A DNA stretch of 64,000 nt from Phaeodactylibacter luteus (GTDB lineage Bacteria; Bacteroidota; Bacteroidia; Chitinophagales; Saprospiraceae): the NCBI RefSeq assembly GCF_007993045.1, contig NZ_VOOR01000004.1, positions 124,001-188,000 on the forward strand, in the 5' to 3' direction. This document shows positions 51,864-60,388 of this stretch, one piece after another. Numbering within the stretch: position 1 is the stretch's first letter; the number at the start of each line of letters is the position of its first letter. The notes under the pieces were generated by a model. The model saw nothing but the letters and a program-made list of their open reading frames with translations. It had not been told where the DNA came from and did not search any database. Both the position numbers and the translations under genes were made by a program.

Positions 51864-52505
51864 TTACTCCTGCAAAGCCATGGCGGCAGAAAGGGCCGCA
51901 GCAAACTCGAGCTGAATACTGCGGGTTTTATCCCGTGCATACCACTTTTGGACGTCTTTCACCAGCTCTTGCATCTGCGCTTTACGCTCCGCCTCGTCAT
52001 TCAGCTCAGCGATGGCAGGCCTGCGCTGCAGCAGCATTTGCTGTACCTCTTCAGGGCGAGGCCCCCAATCTCCGAGCACCCGCCGGCTTTCGCTGTCCAA
52101 CAAGATGATTTTGGGGATAGAGCGCCCGCCATTGGTCAGGAATGCGTCCATGAGCTCCAGGTTCTCATCCCGCAGCAGCAGGCGCAGGCTGATGTTAGGG
52201 TTTTGGCCAGCCAGTTTTGCCAAGACGGGGATGATCTGCCCGGCATCGCCACACCAAGCTTCTGTGAGGGCCAGCCAGGTCATAGGCCGGTCTATTTCGG
52301 CCACTATAGCGAGGGCCTCCGGTAACAGGCGGGCAGTTTTGTCCAGGCGAGCCATGCGTGCGATGCTGATCTTGGTGTACTGAAGCATAGCTTCGCTGTG
52401 ATTTTCGCCTGTAGTTTTGCCCTGTGCAAAGCGCTCGTCCGTCATTTGGCGATAAGCCGGGTAGCTCATCGCCTTTTCCAGAAAAGAAGCCGGGATCATC
52501 TTCAT
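51864..52505 (-). CDS. Thioredoxin-fold family protein
   Basis: 213 residues from the ATG at 52505 (MKMIPASFL). The segment TWLALTEAWCGDAGQIIPVL contains W-C-G-D-A, a redox-type active site of the thioredoxin fold with one cysteine instead of CxxC, as in a known Bacteroidota and Firmicutes subgroup. SIPKIILLDSESRRVLGDWG supplies the cis-Pro strand. No signal peptide, so cytoplasmic. It is likely co-transcribed with the upstream patatin gene (102-bp gap). The specific substrate is unknown. Confidence 0.82.
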   Translation of the reverse strand: MKMIPASFLEKAMSYPAYRQMTDERFAQGKTTGENHSEAMLQYTKISIARMARLDKTARLLPEALAIVAEIDRPMTWLALTEAWCGDAGQIIPVLAKLAGQNPNISLRLLLRDENLELMDAFLTNGGRSIPKIILLDSESRRVLGDWGPRPEEVQQMLLQRRPAIAELNDEAERKAQMQELVKDVQKWYARDKTRSIQLEFAAALSAAMALQE

Positions 52506-52607
52506 TTTTGAGTTGTTATTGGTCAATGCGCCCGTTGTTAGGGTGCTCAATCGTATACGTCAGCTTTTGCCTGCCAAGGCGCCACCTGCCTTGCCAAGCT
52601 ATAAGAA

Positions 52608-54875
52608 CTAATGAGATGAGCCTGGTTTTGGTTGGCCGCCTATGCCAAGTAAGGCCTCCAACTGTCTCAGGCTGGACTTATTGTCGGGGTGTTGGATGGC
52701 ACGGAGCACATCCGCTTTTTCCCGGGCGGTGATGTGGAAGGAGATAGAAGCTTCCAGCTTATTGGAAGAGGTAGGGCGGTAAAAAAATGGGATGACATGG
52801 AAGCGTTCCTCCCCCAGCAGGTCGTAGAGCAGCCCCAGGCTATTGTCGTGCTCAAATTCTTGGCGGACCAGCACCTTCCCTGCTATCCCTAAGGGGTTAA
52901 AGATAGACTCCAAGATCCCCTGCCCCCCACTGGGCGTAATCTCCTCTACTTTATCGGAGCTGCTGATCTGCAGCAGGATCACCCCTTTGGTGTGCTCCAA
53001 TATCCACTCCCGGAAGACCTGAATGAAGCGGGTAGCAGACACAATCCCATAGTTGTCGAGGAAGCCAGCGTCCATGACCTCGATCTCCGGTTCGCTGGGC
53101 AAGTGTACATTGGGTAGGACATAAGGGTAGGTCGCGTTCATGCGCAAGGCAGACAGCATACGGAGGTTGTCAGCGTCCTGGCCGGCAAAAATGCGGCGGA
53201 AGTCTACCGCATCTACTTCCACGGCCCCCGGGTAGCGCTGCCCTACCGGTGCCATCATCATGTAGGAGACCCCTTGAGGGGAAATGATCATCCGGCGGGC
53301 ATCATTGACGATCGAAGGGGTGAGGAAGAGCATAGGCACTTCGGCCAGTGCTTCAGCCCGTTGATAATCGCCTATGCGCTGATCCAGCAGCCCCCTTGTA
53401 TTTTCATTGAGCTGCTTTTCAAAAATGTAGCCCCGGTCTTTGTAGTAGGTATAGCCATTAGCTTCGAAGGGGGACCAGGGTATGAAGAGGTCATTGGAAA
53501 CGATGGTAAAAGCGATAGAGTTGACCAAGTCTTTGGCGATATCATCTATGTAAGCAGGATTGCGCCAGTCCAAGGCTTCGCCCTGCTGCTGCCGCCGGTA
53601 GAGCTCCCTCAGGTAAGCCATGCCCAGCATGCCCCCTGAGGCCCCGGTCATGAGCACGGTATGCCGCATCAGCTCCCCCTGCAGCAGGCTATCAGCTGTT
53701 TGGACAACCTGCATGCTCCAGGTAGCCGATTTGAGCCCGCCCCCGCTTGAGCACTGCAAGACCAGCCAAGGCTTTTCCTGCCCTGTTTTAGCTTTCCAGC
53801 GGCTTAGGATAACCTCTGTCGCCGCTTTATCGTCTTCTATGTGGCTGCTGCCTGCTGTTTCGCGCAAGCGCCCCAGCGAGTACTCTGCCCGCAGGGTGTC
53901 ATAGTTGAGCCCGTAGGCATGATTGCTGTAATTGAACTGCTCGTGGCGGGTCAGGAGGTTGAGCCCCAGCAGCATGGTGATGATGACCGTTATGCTCCAT
54001 TCTCCAAACCAGTAGATGACGGCGCCCACCAGAGCGGTTAGGATGCTGGCAAGGATGAAGAGGCTGGCCCCCGCCGGTATGCGGAAGGGCCGGTAGTCGA
54101 CCAGATAGCCGAGGATGAGCAGCACGACCATGCTCAGGAGCTGCAGCACGAGCGCGTTGAGGTGGTTCTGTTTGAAAATACTGCGCAGCAGGCCCGAGTC
54201 GTAGTGGGCTACACTGCGCACCAGGCGAGGCTGTAGCGATTCGTTGAGGTAGGTCAGCACCTTCCAGCGGTTGGTATCCAGTTTGATGTACTCCAAGTCT
54301 ACCTGCCGCCGGCCCGGGGTATAGGAGCGGCTCAGGTGTGGCGGGCGGCTGCGCCAGCGCTCGTAGTAAGAGATATCGCGGTTGGTGAACTGAAAATACA
54401 GGGCGTACAGCAGGACCAGGGTAGCGGTGCCCAGCAGGAAGCCCAGCCCATTGAGGAATATTTCCCGGAAGGACAGCCCCTCGTAGTACGCCTGAAAGTA
54501 GACCGTGATGGACAGGTAGGCCAGGACAAAGCCCAGGGGGAGCACAAAGTTGTTGATGGCAAACTTAGTGAAGGGGCGCGACAAGGAAGCAAGGAAGGGG
54601 AAGTAATGGGCACTGAGCAGGTAGGAGGTCAGGTTCCAGCTCATGAAAAAACTGCCGAAGCCCACCCCTACGAAGTAGAAGCTCCAGAAATTGACCCGCC
54701 CCAGGTATTCGGCATCGAGGAAGAGGTACTGAAAACCCAGCTTGCGGGCCAGGGCACCGGAGATGAGCAGGAAAAAAACAGCCCACAAGGAAAGCAACAA
54801 GTGGTTGCTGCGCAGGTGCAGCACCAGCAGCTGTACAGGGAAAGCGTAAAAAATACGGCGCAGGCGGTCCTTCAT
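52608..54875 (-). CDS. Membrane-anchored patatin-like phospholipase
   Basis: 755 residues. The N-terminal half holds about six to eight membrane helices (LLLSLWAVFFLLISGALARK; FAINNFVLPLGFVLAYLSIT; ALVLQLLSMVVLLILGYLVD). The C-terminal half is a patatin domain from about 365. The oxyanion Gly-rich motif is CSSGGGLKSA, the nucleophile elbow is TGASGG with the catalytic Ser, and the dyad Asp lies in MDAGFLDNYG. Such enzymes are serine-Asp acyl hydrolases acting on phospholipids. Membrane fusion of this size is unusual; typical patatins are soluble or barrel-linked. Role unknown, perhaps lipid remodelling. The gene heads a unit with the thioredoxin-like gene. Confidence 0.85.
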   Translation of the reverse strand: MKDRLRRIFYAFPVQLLVLHLRSNHLLLSLWAVFFLLISGALARKLGFQYLFLDAEYLGRVNFWSFYFVGVGFGSFFMSWNLTSYLLSAHYFPFLASLSRPFTKFAINNFVLPLGFVLAYLSITVYFQAYYEGLSFREIFLNGLGFLLGTATLVLLYALYFQFTNRDISYYERWRSRPPHLSRSYTPGRRQVDLEYIKLDTNRWKVLTYLNESLQPRLVRSVAHYDSGLLRSIFKQNHLNALVLQLLSMVVLLILGYLVDYRPFRIPAGASLFILASILTALVGAVIYWFGEWSITVIITMLLGLNLLTRHEQFNYSNHAYGLNYDTLRAEYSLGRLRETAGSSHIEDDKAATEVILSRWKAKTGQEKPWLVLQCSSGGGLKSATWSMQVVQTADSLLQGELMRHTVLMTGASGGMLGMAYLRELYRRQQQGEALDWRNPAYIDDIAKDLVNSIAFTIVSNDLFIPWSPFEANGYTYYKDRGYIFEKQLNENTRGLLDQRIGDYQRAEALAEVPMLFLTPSIVNDARRMIISPQGVSYMMMAPVGQRYPGAVEVDAVDFRRIFAGQDADNLRMLSALRMNATYPYVLPNVHLPSEPEIEVMDAGFLDNYGIVSATRFIQVFREWILEHTKGVILLQISSSDKVEEITPSGGQGILESIFNPLGIAGKVLVRQEFEHDNSLGLLYDLLGEERFHVIPFFYRPTSSNKLEASISFHITAREKADVLRAIQHPDNKSSLRQLEALLGIGGQPKPGSSH

Positions 54876-55026
54876 AAGTGGAAAGTTAAGGCTTTGGCTC
54901 CAAGAATGCGAGCCCTGGCCCTCTTGTAAAAGTGTTATTTTTGCGCTGTCGGAAATGTAACCCGCCCTTTTCCGTTCATTATGGGAGCGTCAACCTGATC
55001 ATTTTACCTTTTAAGGCCCGCTAACT

Positions 55027-55635
55027 ATGCTTAGAAATACATTGCCGCTTGTACTTGCGCTGCTCTCTCTTGCCGCCTGCCGCACCAAAGTGGAAAAGGT
55101 GGAAGCCGTGGACGCCTACGGCTACACCGAGCGGTATACCCGCAGCCCGGAAGACTATGCCCGGCAAGGGCGCTACCAAAAGCTCGACAGTGCCGGGCAA
55201 CTCGTAGAGGAAGCCAATTTTGTGGACGATACCCTGCACGGGCTGCGCGCTCTTTATTTCGAAAATGGGGACACCCAGATTGTGGAGCATTATCAGATGG
55301 GCACTTTTGACGGGCCTTACCGCGTATACTATCCGGAAGGTGGCCTGCAGCTCGAGGGGCAGTACAGCCAAAATGAAATGAAAGGCGACTGGCTCAAGTA
55401 CTACCCCAACGGGCAGCTCATGGAACGGGTGCGCTTTGAGAGCAACCTGGAGAACGGCCCCTTTGTAGAGTACCATGAAAACGGCAACCTCAAAGCGGAG
55501 GGCACCTATCGCAACGGGGACAAAGAGCACGGCGAGCTCCGCCTCTACGATGAAAATGGAACGCTCGAACGCAAGATGGATTGTGAAAACGGCATCTGCA
55601 GGACGACCTGGAAACGGGAAGCCCCTTCTAACTGA
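55027..55635 (+). CDS. MORN-repeat-like lipoprotein (YwqK family)
   Basis: 202 residues with a lipoprotein leader and lipobox SLAAC at about residue 18. The mature part has five or six copies of a short repeat of the form Y-x-x-G-x-x-x-G-x-W-x-x-Y-Y-x-N-G (YYPEGGLQLEGQY, YYPNGQLMERVRF, YHENGNLKAEGTY, YDENGTLERKMD), typical of the MORN-variant proteins named YwqK. These are common in Bacteroidota as surface or periplasmic proteins of unknown role; the antitoxin label used for some is not supported here. A TATTTTTG box is at 54936-54943. It is 38 bp upstream of porQ. Confidence 0.82.
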   Translation: MLRNTLPLVLALLSLAACRTKVEKVEAVDAYGYTERYTRSPEDYARQGRYQKLDSAGQLVEEANFVDDTLHGLRALYFENGDTQIVEHYQMGTFDGPYRVYYPEGGLQLEGQYSQNEMKGDWLKYYPNGQLMERVRFESNLENGPFVEYHENGNLKAEGTYRNGDKEHGELRLYDENGTLERKMDCENGICRTTWKREAPSN

Positions 55636-55673
55636 TCATCCGGGCCATGGCTGCCCATCGAAAACCTACTGCT

Positions 55674-56735
55674 ATGCGAACTTCTACCCGCCTGCTGCTT
55701 TTCTTTCTGCCCATGCTGTGCGTGCTCAGCCTGCACGGGCAGATCGGCGGGCTCTACACCTACGAATTCCTCAACCTCTCGAACTCCGCACGGCAGACGG
55801 CCCTTGGCGGCACGCTGATCACTGTGCAGGATGATGATGCCAACCTCGCGTTAGGCAATCCAGCCGTGCTCAACCACAGCATGCACCAACAGCTATCCTT
55901 CAGCCACAGCTTTATGGTAGCCGGCATCAACCACGGCTATGCCAGCTATGCCCACTACTTTGAGCCGAAGCAGATTACAGGCCACCTGGGAGTGCAGTAC
56001 ATCCACTATGGCACTTTTGACGAGACCAACGAGCTAGGGGAGCGCATAGGCTCTTTTCAGGCCAGTGAATATGCGATCACAGCCGGGGCAGGGCGGCAGG
56101 TCAGCGAGCGGCTCGCTCTGGGGGCCAATTTCCGGGCCATCACTTCACAGCTGGCCGGCTACAGCTCTATAGGGCTGGGGCTTGATGCTGCTGCGCTGTA
56201 CGCCGATACGGCCCGCAACCTTACCGGGGCCCTGGTTTTCCGCAATATGGGCCGGCAGATCACTTACTATGCCGAAGGCAACCCCGAGCCCCTGCCATTT
56301 GAGATACAGCTCGGCATTTCCAAACGGCTCCGCTACCTGCCCTTCCGCTTATCGGTCACCTATCGTTACCTCAACCGGTGGAACATCCGCTATGATGACC
56401 CCAATGCCGAGCCTTCTCTGCTGTTCTTTGGAGAAGAACAGCCCGAGGAGAGCCGCAGCAGCATCTGGATCGACAACCTGTTCCGGCACTTTGTCTTCAG
56501 CGGGGAGTTCCTGCTCGGTCCCCGTGAGAACCTCCGCCTGCGCGCAGGCTATAGCCACCTGATGCGGCGGGAGCTCGCGCTAGACAATTTTGGCAGCCTG
56601 GCCGGTTTCAGCTTTGGGCTGGGGGTCAAGATCAGCCGCTTCCGCATTGAGTACGGGCATCAGGCGTACCACCTGGCGGGCGGGCTCAACCACTTGAGCA
56701 TTTCTACCAATATACGGGAATTTAAAGGGGGCTAA
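55674..56735 (+). CDS. porQ: Type IX secretion system protein PorQ
   Basis: 353 residues from the ATG at 55674. The signal peptide is followed by GLYTYEFLNLSNSARQTALG, the signature start of PorQ, and by DDDANLALGNPAVLN, as in the PorP/PorV/PorQ superfamily of FadL-like barrels. PorQ is an outer-membrane part of the T9SS attachment complex that links sorted proteins to surface lipopolysaccharide. The C-terminal strand (FRIEYGHQAYHLAGGLNHLS) fits the family. Its presence matches the T9SS sorting domains on the proteases at 26473 and 38056. The longer frame from 55647 lacks a leader. It follows the MORN lipoprotein gene with a short gap. Confidence 0.92.
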   Translation: MRTSTRLLLFFLPMLCVLSLHGQIGGLYTYEFLNLSNSARQTALGGTLITVQDDDANLALGNPAVLNHSMHQQLSFSHSFMVAGINHGYASYAHYFEPKQITGHLGVQYIHYGTFDETNELGERIGSFQASEYAITAGAGRQVSERLALGANFRAITSQLAGYSSIGLGLDAAALYADTARNLTGALVFRNMGRQITYYAEGNPEPLPFEIQLGISKRLRYLPFRLSVTYRYLNRWNIRYDDPNAEPSLLFFGEEQPEESRSSIWIDNLFRHFVFSGEFLLGPRENLRLRAGYSHLMRRELALDNFGSLAGFSFGLGVKISRFRIEYGHQAYHLAGGLNHLSISTNIREFKGG

Positions 56736-56835
56736 ACCACTCGCGTTATCTGGCCAACCTGCTGCTGTTTGCTTTTGAGCGCCCCGCTACATCACTGTGG
56801 GCTTTGTTAAGGGGTCGCTTGCGTTTCCTGGCTTC

Positions 56836-56877
56836 CTAGTGGTCTGTCAAGTGTTAATTTATGGGTTGCGGCACTAG
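56836..56877. mobile_element. MITE-B deletion derivative
   Basis: 42-bp fragment starting CTAGTGGTCTGTCAAG and continuing to TTATGGGTTG, then jumping to GGCACTAG. It keeps CTAG on both sides. It shows that MITE-B copies lose their middle while keeping the ends. Confidence 0.7.
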
Positions 56878-56943
56878 CCTAAAATAGCTTTGTCATGGCC
56901 TCACGGGCCTCAAGTTTTTAGCCTACAAATGTAGCATCCAACC

Positions 56944-57130
56944 GGGCGCAAATCAGATTGCTGCCCTTTTGGCCTGCCCCCTCCGTAAGGATAGGGGCCT
57001 GCCCCTGCCGTAATGGCAGGTGCCGCTATGCTGCGGGGCTCGCTATCCGCTCGGCCCTGTCGGGCTTGCCACCCCTCCGCAGCGCTAGGCCAATGCCCCC
57101 GTAGAGCCGTAATGGCAGTTGGGCTTGCCC
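56944..57130 (+). mobile_element. MITE-A copy 10, right end degenerate
   Basis: Long-form copy with left end GGGCGCAAATCAGATTG, extra segment AAGGATAGGGG, full core and a diverged right end (GGCAGTTGGGCTTGCCCC). The 8-bp flanks do not match. Confidence 0.85.
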
Positions 57131-57501
57131 CCCCACACATGCGGTCGGGAAATGCTCAGGCGTGTGCTGCTTGTGGCAGGCATGGCTGTTTTGCGCTTGG
57201 CGGATTGGTTTATATTGCAAAAAAAGATGTTCGGTGCCCAAAAAAACGGGTTGGCCGTTTTTTTTGAAATTTTTATTTGCATTGTTTTCTGGCTTTATAT
57301 AAATTGCATCATTGTTGACATCTAAAACCCATACTTATGCGAACATTAGCTCGCGCTGCGCATTCTGTGCTGCGTATACCCGTACACCCGTACAATTAAA
57401 ATCTTCCTTACCATTTTATTAGCCCCTTGGAGCTGTTGTAGCTTGCTGCATGCAGCCCCCCACCGCTTGTGTATCAACTCCGCGCCACCAAAACCACGAT
57501 T

Positions 57502-58758
57502 ATGAAAACACTACGTATACTATCCACCCTCCTGCTAGCGGTTGCTCTCCTGGGCTCCTGCCAGCAAACGGAGGTGAACGTGCCTAGCACGGTGCCCAGC
57601 CCTAGCGGGGAAGAGCCTCTGTTGGAGGTCGCTTGGGCTACACGGCTAAATTATGAGAAGGATGTAGCTAATCTGGCCGATGGTGTTTCCTACAAAGATT
57701 GGTACATATACCCTGGAGATTTCGACGATCCGGCGACCCTGATGGCCTTCCACAAGGATACCGGTGATAAAGAGTGGGAGCTGTTGTTGAGTGAGCTTTC
57801 AGGTAAAGAGATTGGTTACATGTTCCTTTCCGGAGATTACCTTTTGGCTAAGAATGCGCATCATGTCTTTGGCGTGGATTTGCGCACCCGCAGCCTGGCG
57901 TGGAGTGTAGACCTCAAGAGCATGGGCATGCGGCTGGGGCGCAGCCACCTGGCGGAGAATGGCAAACTTTATCACTTGGCAGACTTCGGCTGGCAGACGC
58001 CTCATCAGGAGGCCCGCCTGTATGAGTTTGAGCCGGCTACGGGGGCTTACCGGCTGGTATATGCTGAGCAGATGGACAGCATCGGGATGAAATACCTTTC
58101 ACCTCCGGCTTATCATCGGGACGAAGCCAACAATCGGGAGCTGCTCTTATTTAACCACCGGCCTAATGCGGAGAATGTACCTCAGGAGATAAGTCAGCGC
58201 CTATATGCTATAGATTTGAGTAGTGGCGAAAAAGTATGGGATGCGCATGTGACGAATGCTTTTGCTTCAAATGGCCTCCACCCGCCAGTCATCTACGACA
58301 ACCGTATTGTCATCACAGGTGGCGATTGGAGCCTTTATGCGTTTGATGTGCAAACGGGGGAGCAGCTGTGGCGGTACCATTTTGATTACCCTTGGGCGAT
58401 TTGGGGGTATACTAACCACCTATTGCACGAAGGCAGGCTGTATGTGAACAACAGCCAATTTGACGTATCCTGCCTAAACCCAGAGACAGGGCAGCTGATC
58501 TGGAACAACCCGGAGGGCGGGCCTAACTCCTTGAATAATATGGTCTACTACGAGCGTGAAGATTGGCTGGTGTTCACCTCTTGGGGCTATGGCTCTGTGA
58601 TGGTGCTCGATGCCCTGACGGGGGAGACTTTGCACCGGGAGCGGGGGTATAATTATTCTACGTACAACAATGATGTAGTCTACGACGAGGCCAGGGATAT
58701 GTTCTTTACGAGCACGTTCAGGCACGCTGTGGGCTTTAAGCCGCGCTCGCCGGAGTGA
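57502..58758 (+). CDS. PQQ-like beta-propeller lipoprotein
   Basis: 418 residues from the ATG at 57502, with lipobox ALLGSC near residue 19. The mature part has about seven blades of the PQQ-like type, each with a W after a Gly-rich turn (LYAIDLSSGEKVWDAHV; LYAFDVQTGEQLWRYHF; LNPETGQLIWNNPEGG; MVLDALTGETLHRE). Such propellers bind proteins or PQQ; the quinoprotein active-site Asp and Cys pair were not seen, so a scaffold like BamB is more likely than an enzyme. It is monocistronic by position. Confidence 0.82.
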   Translation: MKTLRILSTLLLAVALLGSCQQTEVNVPSTVPSPSGEEPLLEVAWATRLNYEKDVANLADGVSYKDWYIYPGDFDDPATLMAFHKDTGDKEWELLLSELSGKEIGYMFLSGDYLLAKNAHHVFGVDLRTRSLAWSVDLKSMGMRLGRSHLAENGKLYHLADFGWQTPHQEARLYEFEPATGAYRLVYAEQMDSIGMKYLSPPAYHRDEANNRELLLFNHRPNAENVPQEISQRLYAIDLSSGEKVWDAHVTNAFASNGLHPPVIYDNRIVITGGDWSLYAFDVQTGEQLWRYHFDYPWAIWGYTNHLLHEGRLYVNNSQFDVSCLNPETGQLIWNNPEGGPNSLNNMVYYEREDWLVFTSWGYGSVMVLDALTGETLHRERGYNYSTYNNDVVYDEARDMFFTSTFRHAVGFKPRSPE

Positions 58759-59505
58759 TAATAACTGCAATATGTTGAGCTAGGAATAAGCGATACAAAT
58801 AGCCTGAAACGAAGCCGGCCAACTCGCCACGCGTAATGCTGTGGAGCCTTTCGATACGGATGGTACGGCCATCACCTGTAAAGGTCATAGGCTATCTAGC
58901 AAAGGGCGAAAAATAACGTCCACACCTTACGGCAAGGCCTGTGTCAAGCGCCATGCCTACCAGCCTGCTTGTGAGGGCGCGTGCTATGTGCCTGCCGACA
59001 TCACAGCAGCCTGGTAGGCAAGCCGGCACTGCGGCTGGCCAAGCTGCTGTCTAGCGGCTATTGTGAAGGCTCCGCCAGGAAATTGTCCGCGCGGTTTAAG
59101 GAGAGCATCATGAAGTCGAAGTGAGCATAGACCTTGTACGGGATGTGAGTTTGCGCATCAGCCGCCACGCCAAAGGTGTAGAAGCCGCTGCCCTTACGCC
59201 ATTGCGGAAGGGGTGAGCCATTGCGGAGCCAGCTCAGTGAGCATAAGCCGGGAGGGTGCGATGATGCACCTGCTTGACGCTTTGCCGGGCAATCGTAAGG
59301 GCCAAGCGGGCTATCGGGAAGCGATGTGCGGCGTGATGGCCGACGGCGGCCACTTTGTTTAAATACGAAGGTTGGCAATAGCTGTCGATTATTTAATAAT
59401 CCAATCCGTCTGTAATATTGTCGGATTTCTAGGGAGCAGGCACCAAGCAGATCAGGTTGGCAGAAACTTGCGTAAATTACTGCTGCCTGCTTAACAGAGC
59501 ACTCA
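58759..59505. other. Gene-free stretch with hairpin and a possible gene tail
   Basis: About 750 bp without an intact gene. A 16-bp inverted repeat with one mismatch, TGCCTACCAGCCTGCT at 58954-58969 and AGCAGCCTGGTAGGCA at 59005-59020, could form a hairpin. On the minus strand, 59058-59204 reads as a protein-like tail ending in YKVYAHFDFMMLSLNRADNF plus LAEPSQ, perhaps the decayed end of a lost gene; the family is not recognised. Confidence 0.4.
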
Positions 59506-59920
59506 ATGCGCACCTTCACGACCTTCATACTATTTGCCTGCCTGACCGTAATTGGGTTTGCACTGCTGCCCTTGCTATCAGTACAATGGCTGCCTTCAGG
59601 CCAGCAATCGCAAATGAGTATCGAGTACAGCTGGCCGGGCGCCTCACCAAAAGTGCTGGAAGGAGAAGTGACCAGTGTTTTGGAAGGCGCATTTGGTTTG
59701 GTAAGAGGCGTTGAGAACCTGTACTCCATTTCCCGAAAAGGCACAGCCAGTATCACCCTGGACTTAAAGCCTGGAGTGGACATAGATGGCGTCAGATTTG
59801 AAATCGCCTCCAAAATCAGGCAAATTTATCCATCCTTGCCAGCCGGTGTCAGTTACCCGCAAATCAATGCGCACAATGCCGAAGAGGATGCCCTGGACCG
59901 GCCGGTACTGCTCTACTCCC
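59506..59920 (+). pseudogene. RND-family efflux transporter, N-terminal fragment cut by MITE-A
   Basis: About 138 codons with a clear N-terminus of an inner-membrane RND pump: first helix FILFACLTVIGFALLPLLSV, then SIEYSWPGASPKVLEGEVTS and LEGAFGLVRGVENLYSIS and FEIASKIRQIYPSLPAGVSY. Members of the family have about 1000 residues with 12 helices. Here the frame runs directly into MITE-A copy 11 and stops. No continuation of the gene is seen on the far side, so a large part was deleted. The gene is dead. Confidence 0.88.
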
Positions 59921-60103
59921 GGGCGCAAACCAGATTGTCGTTTTTCTGGATGGGGCCTGCCCCTGCCAACGGGCAGGTGCCGCTATGCTGCGGGGCTCGC
60001 TGTCCGCTCGGCCCTAACGGGCTTGCCACCCCTTCGCAGCGCTAGGCCGATGCCAGCCTGAAGCCCAAGAGCATAAAGCCCTGCGCCATTTTGGTTTACG
60101 CCC
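59921..60103 (+). mobile_element. MITE-A copy 11, complete, no target duplication
   Basis: 183-bp short-form element with ends GGGCGCAAACCAGATTG and TTTTGGTTTACGCCC. The left flank CTACTCCC belongs to the RND gene; the right flank CATTGGAA does not match. The missing duplication together with the missing gene remainder suggests a deletion or recombination next to the element. Confidence 0.92.
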
Positions 60104-60315
60104 CATTGGAAGTTGAGCCTGCTCCGCAGTTCCGCCCCTTTGTCGTATAGCTTAGTGGTATTCGACAATGCTTATATTATCAGGGCTTGATAGGAAATTA
60201 GCCTTTCCTGCTAGTATTTATGATGGTTCTCCCTGTTCCTTAGGTGCGATGCAGATGCCCAAATTGGCCCTTCATGATTTATAAAGTTAAGGAAAAACAG
60301 ATAAGGTATGATAAA

Positions 60316-60352
60316 GCGCAGAACAGATTGTCGTTTTTTGGGTAGGCCCCGT
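60316..60352 (+). mobile_element. MITE-A copy 12, left-end fragment
   Basis: AAGCGCAGAACAGATTG and CGTTTTTTGGG match the left 30 bp of the family; the rest is missing. It is about 210 bp after copy 11, close to the 3' end of the flippase gene. Confidence 0.65.
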
Positions 60353-60388
60353 TCGGCCTATACATCACAACCCGGTTGTGAGCCTGCT

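Larger units (their letters stand above)
56736..57501. other. Gene-free stretch with two inverted-repeat elements
   Basis: It holds a deleted MITE-B (56836-56877) and a MITE-A copy (56944-57130). The remaining 370 bp up to the propeller lipoprotein are partly AT-rich. A 20-codon open frame at 57337-57399 could be a leader peptide, but no support was found. Confidence 0.5.

Noticed and set aside
57337-57399. 20-codon small gene upstream of the propeller lipoprotein
   Set aside because: Arg-rich random-looking peptide without leader or conservation evidence.
59058-59813. 251-residue minus-strand gene
   Set aside because: Its 5' two thirds are antisense to the clear RND fragment; only the last 50 residues look protein-like, so at most a decayed tail remains.
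59913-60111. Target duplication around MITE-A copy 11
   Set aside because: CTACTCCC and CATTGGAA do not match.
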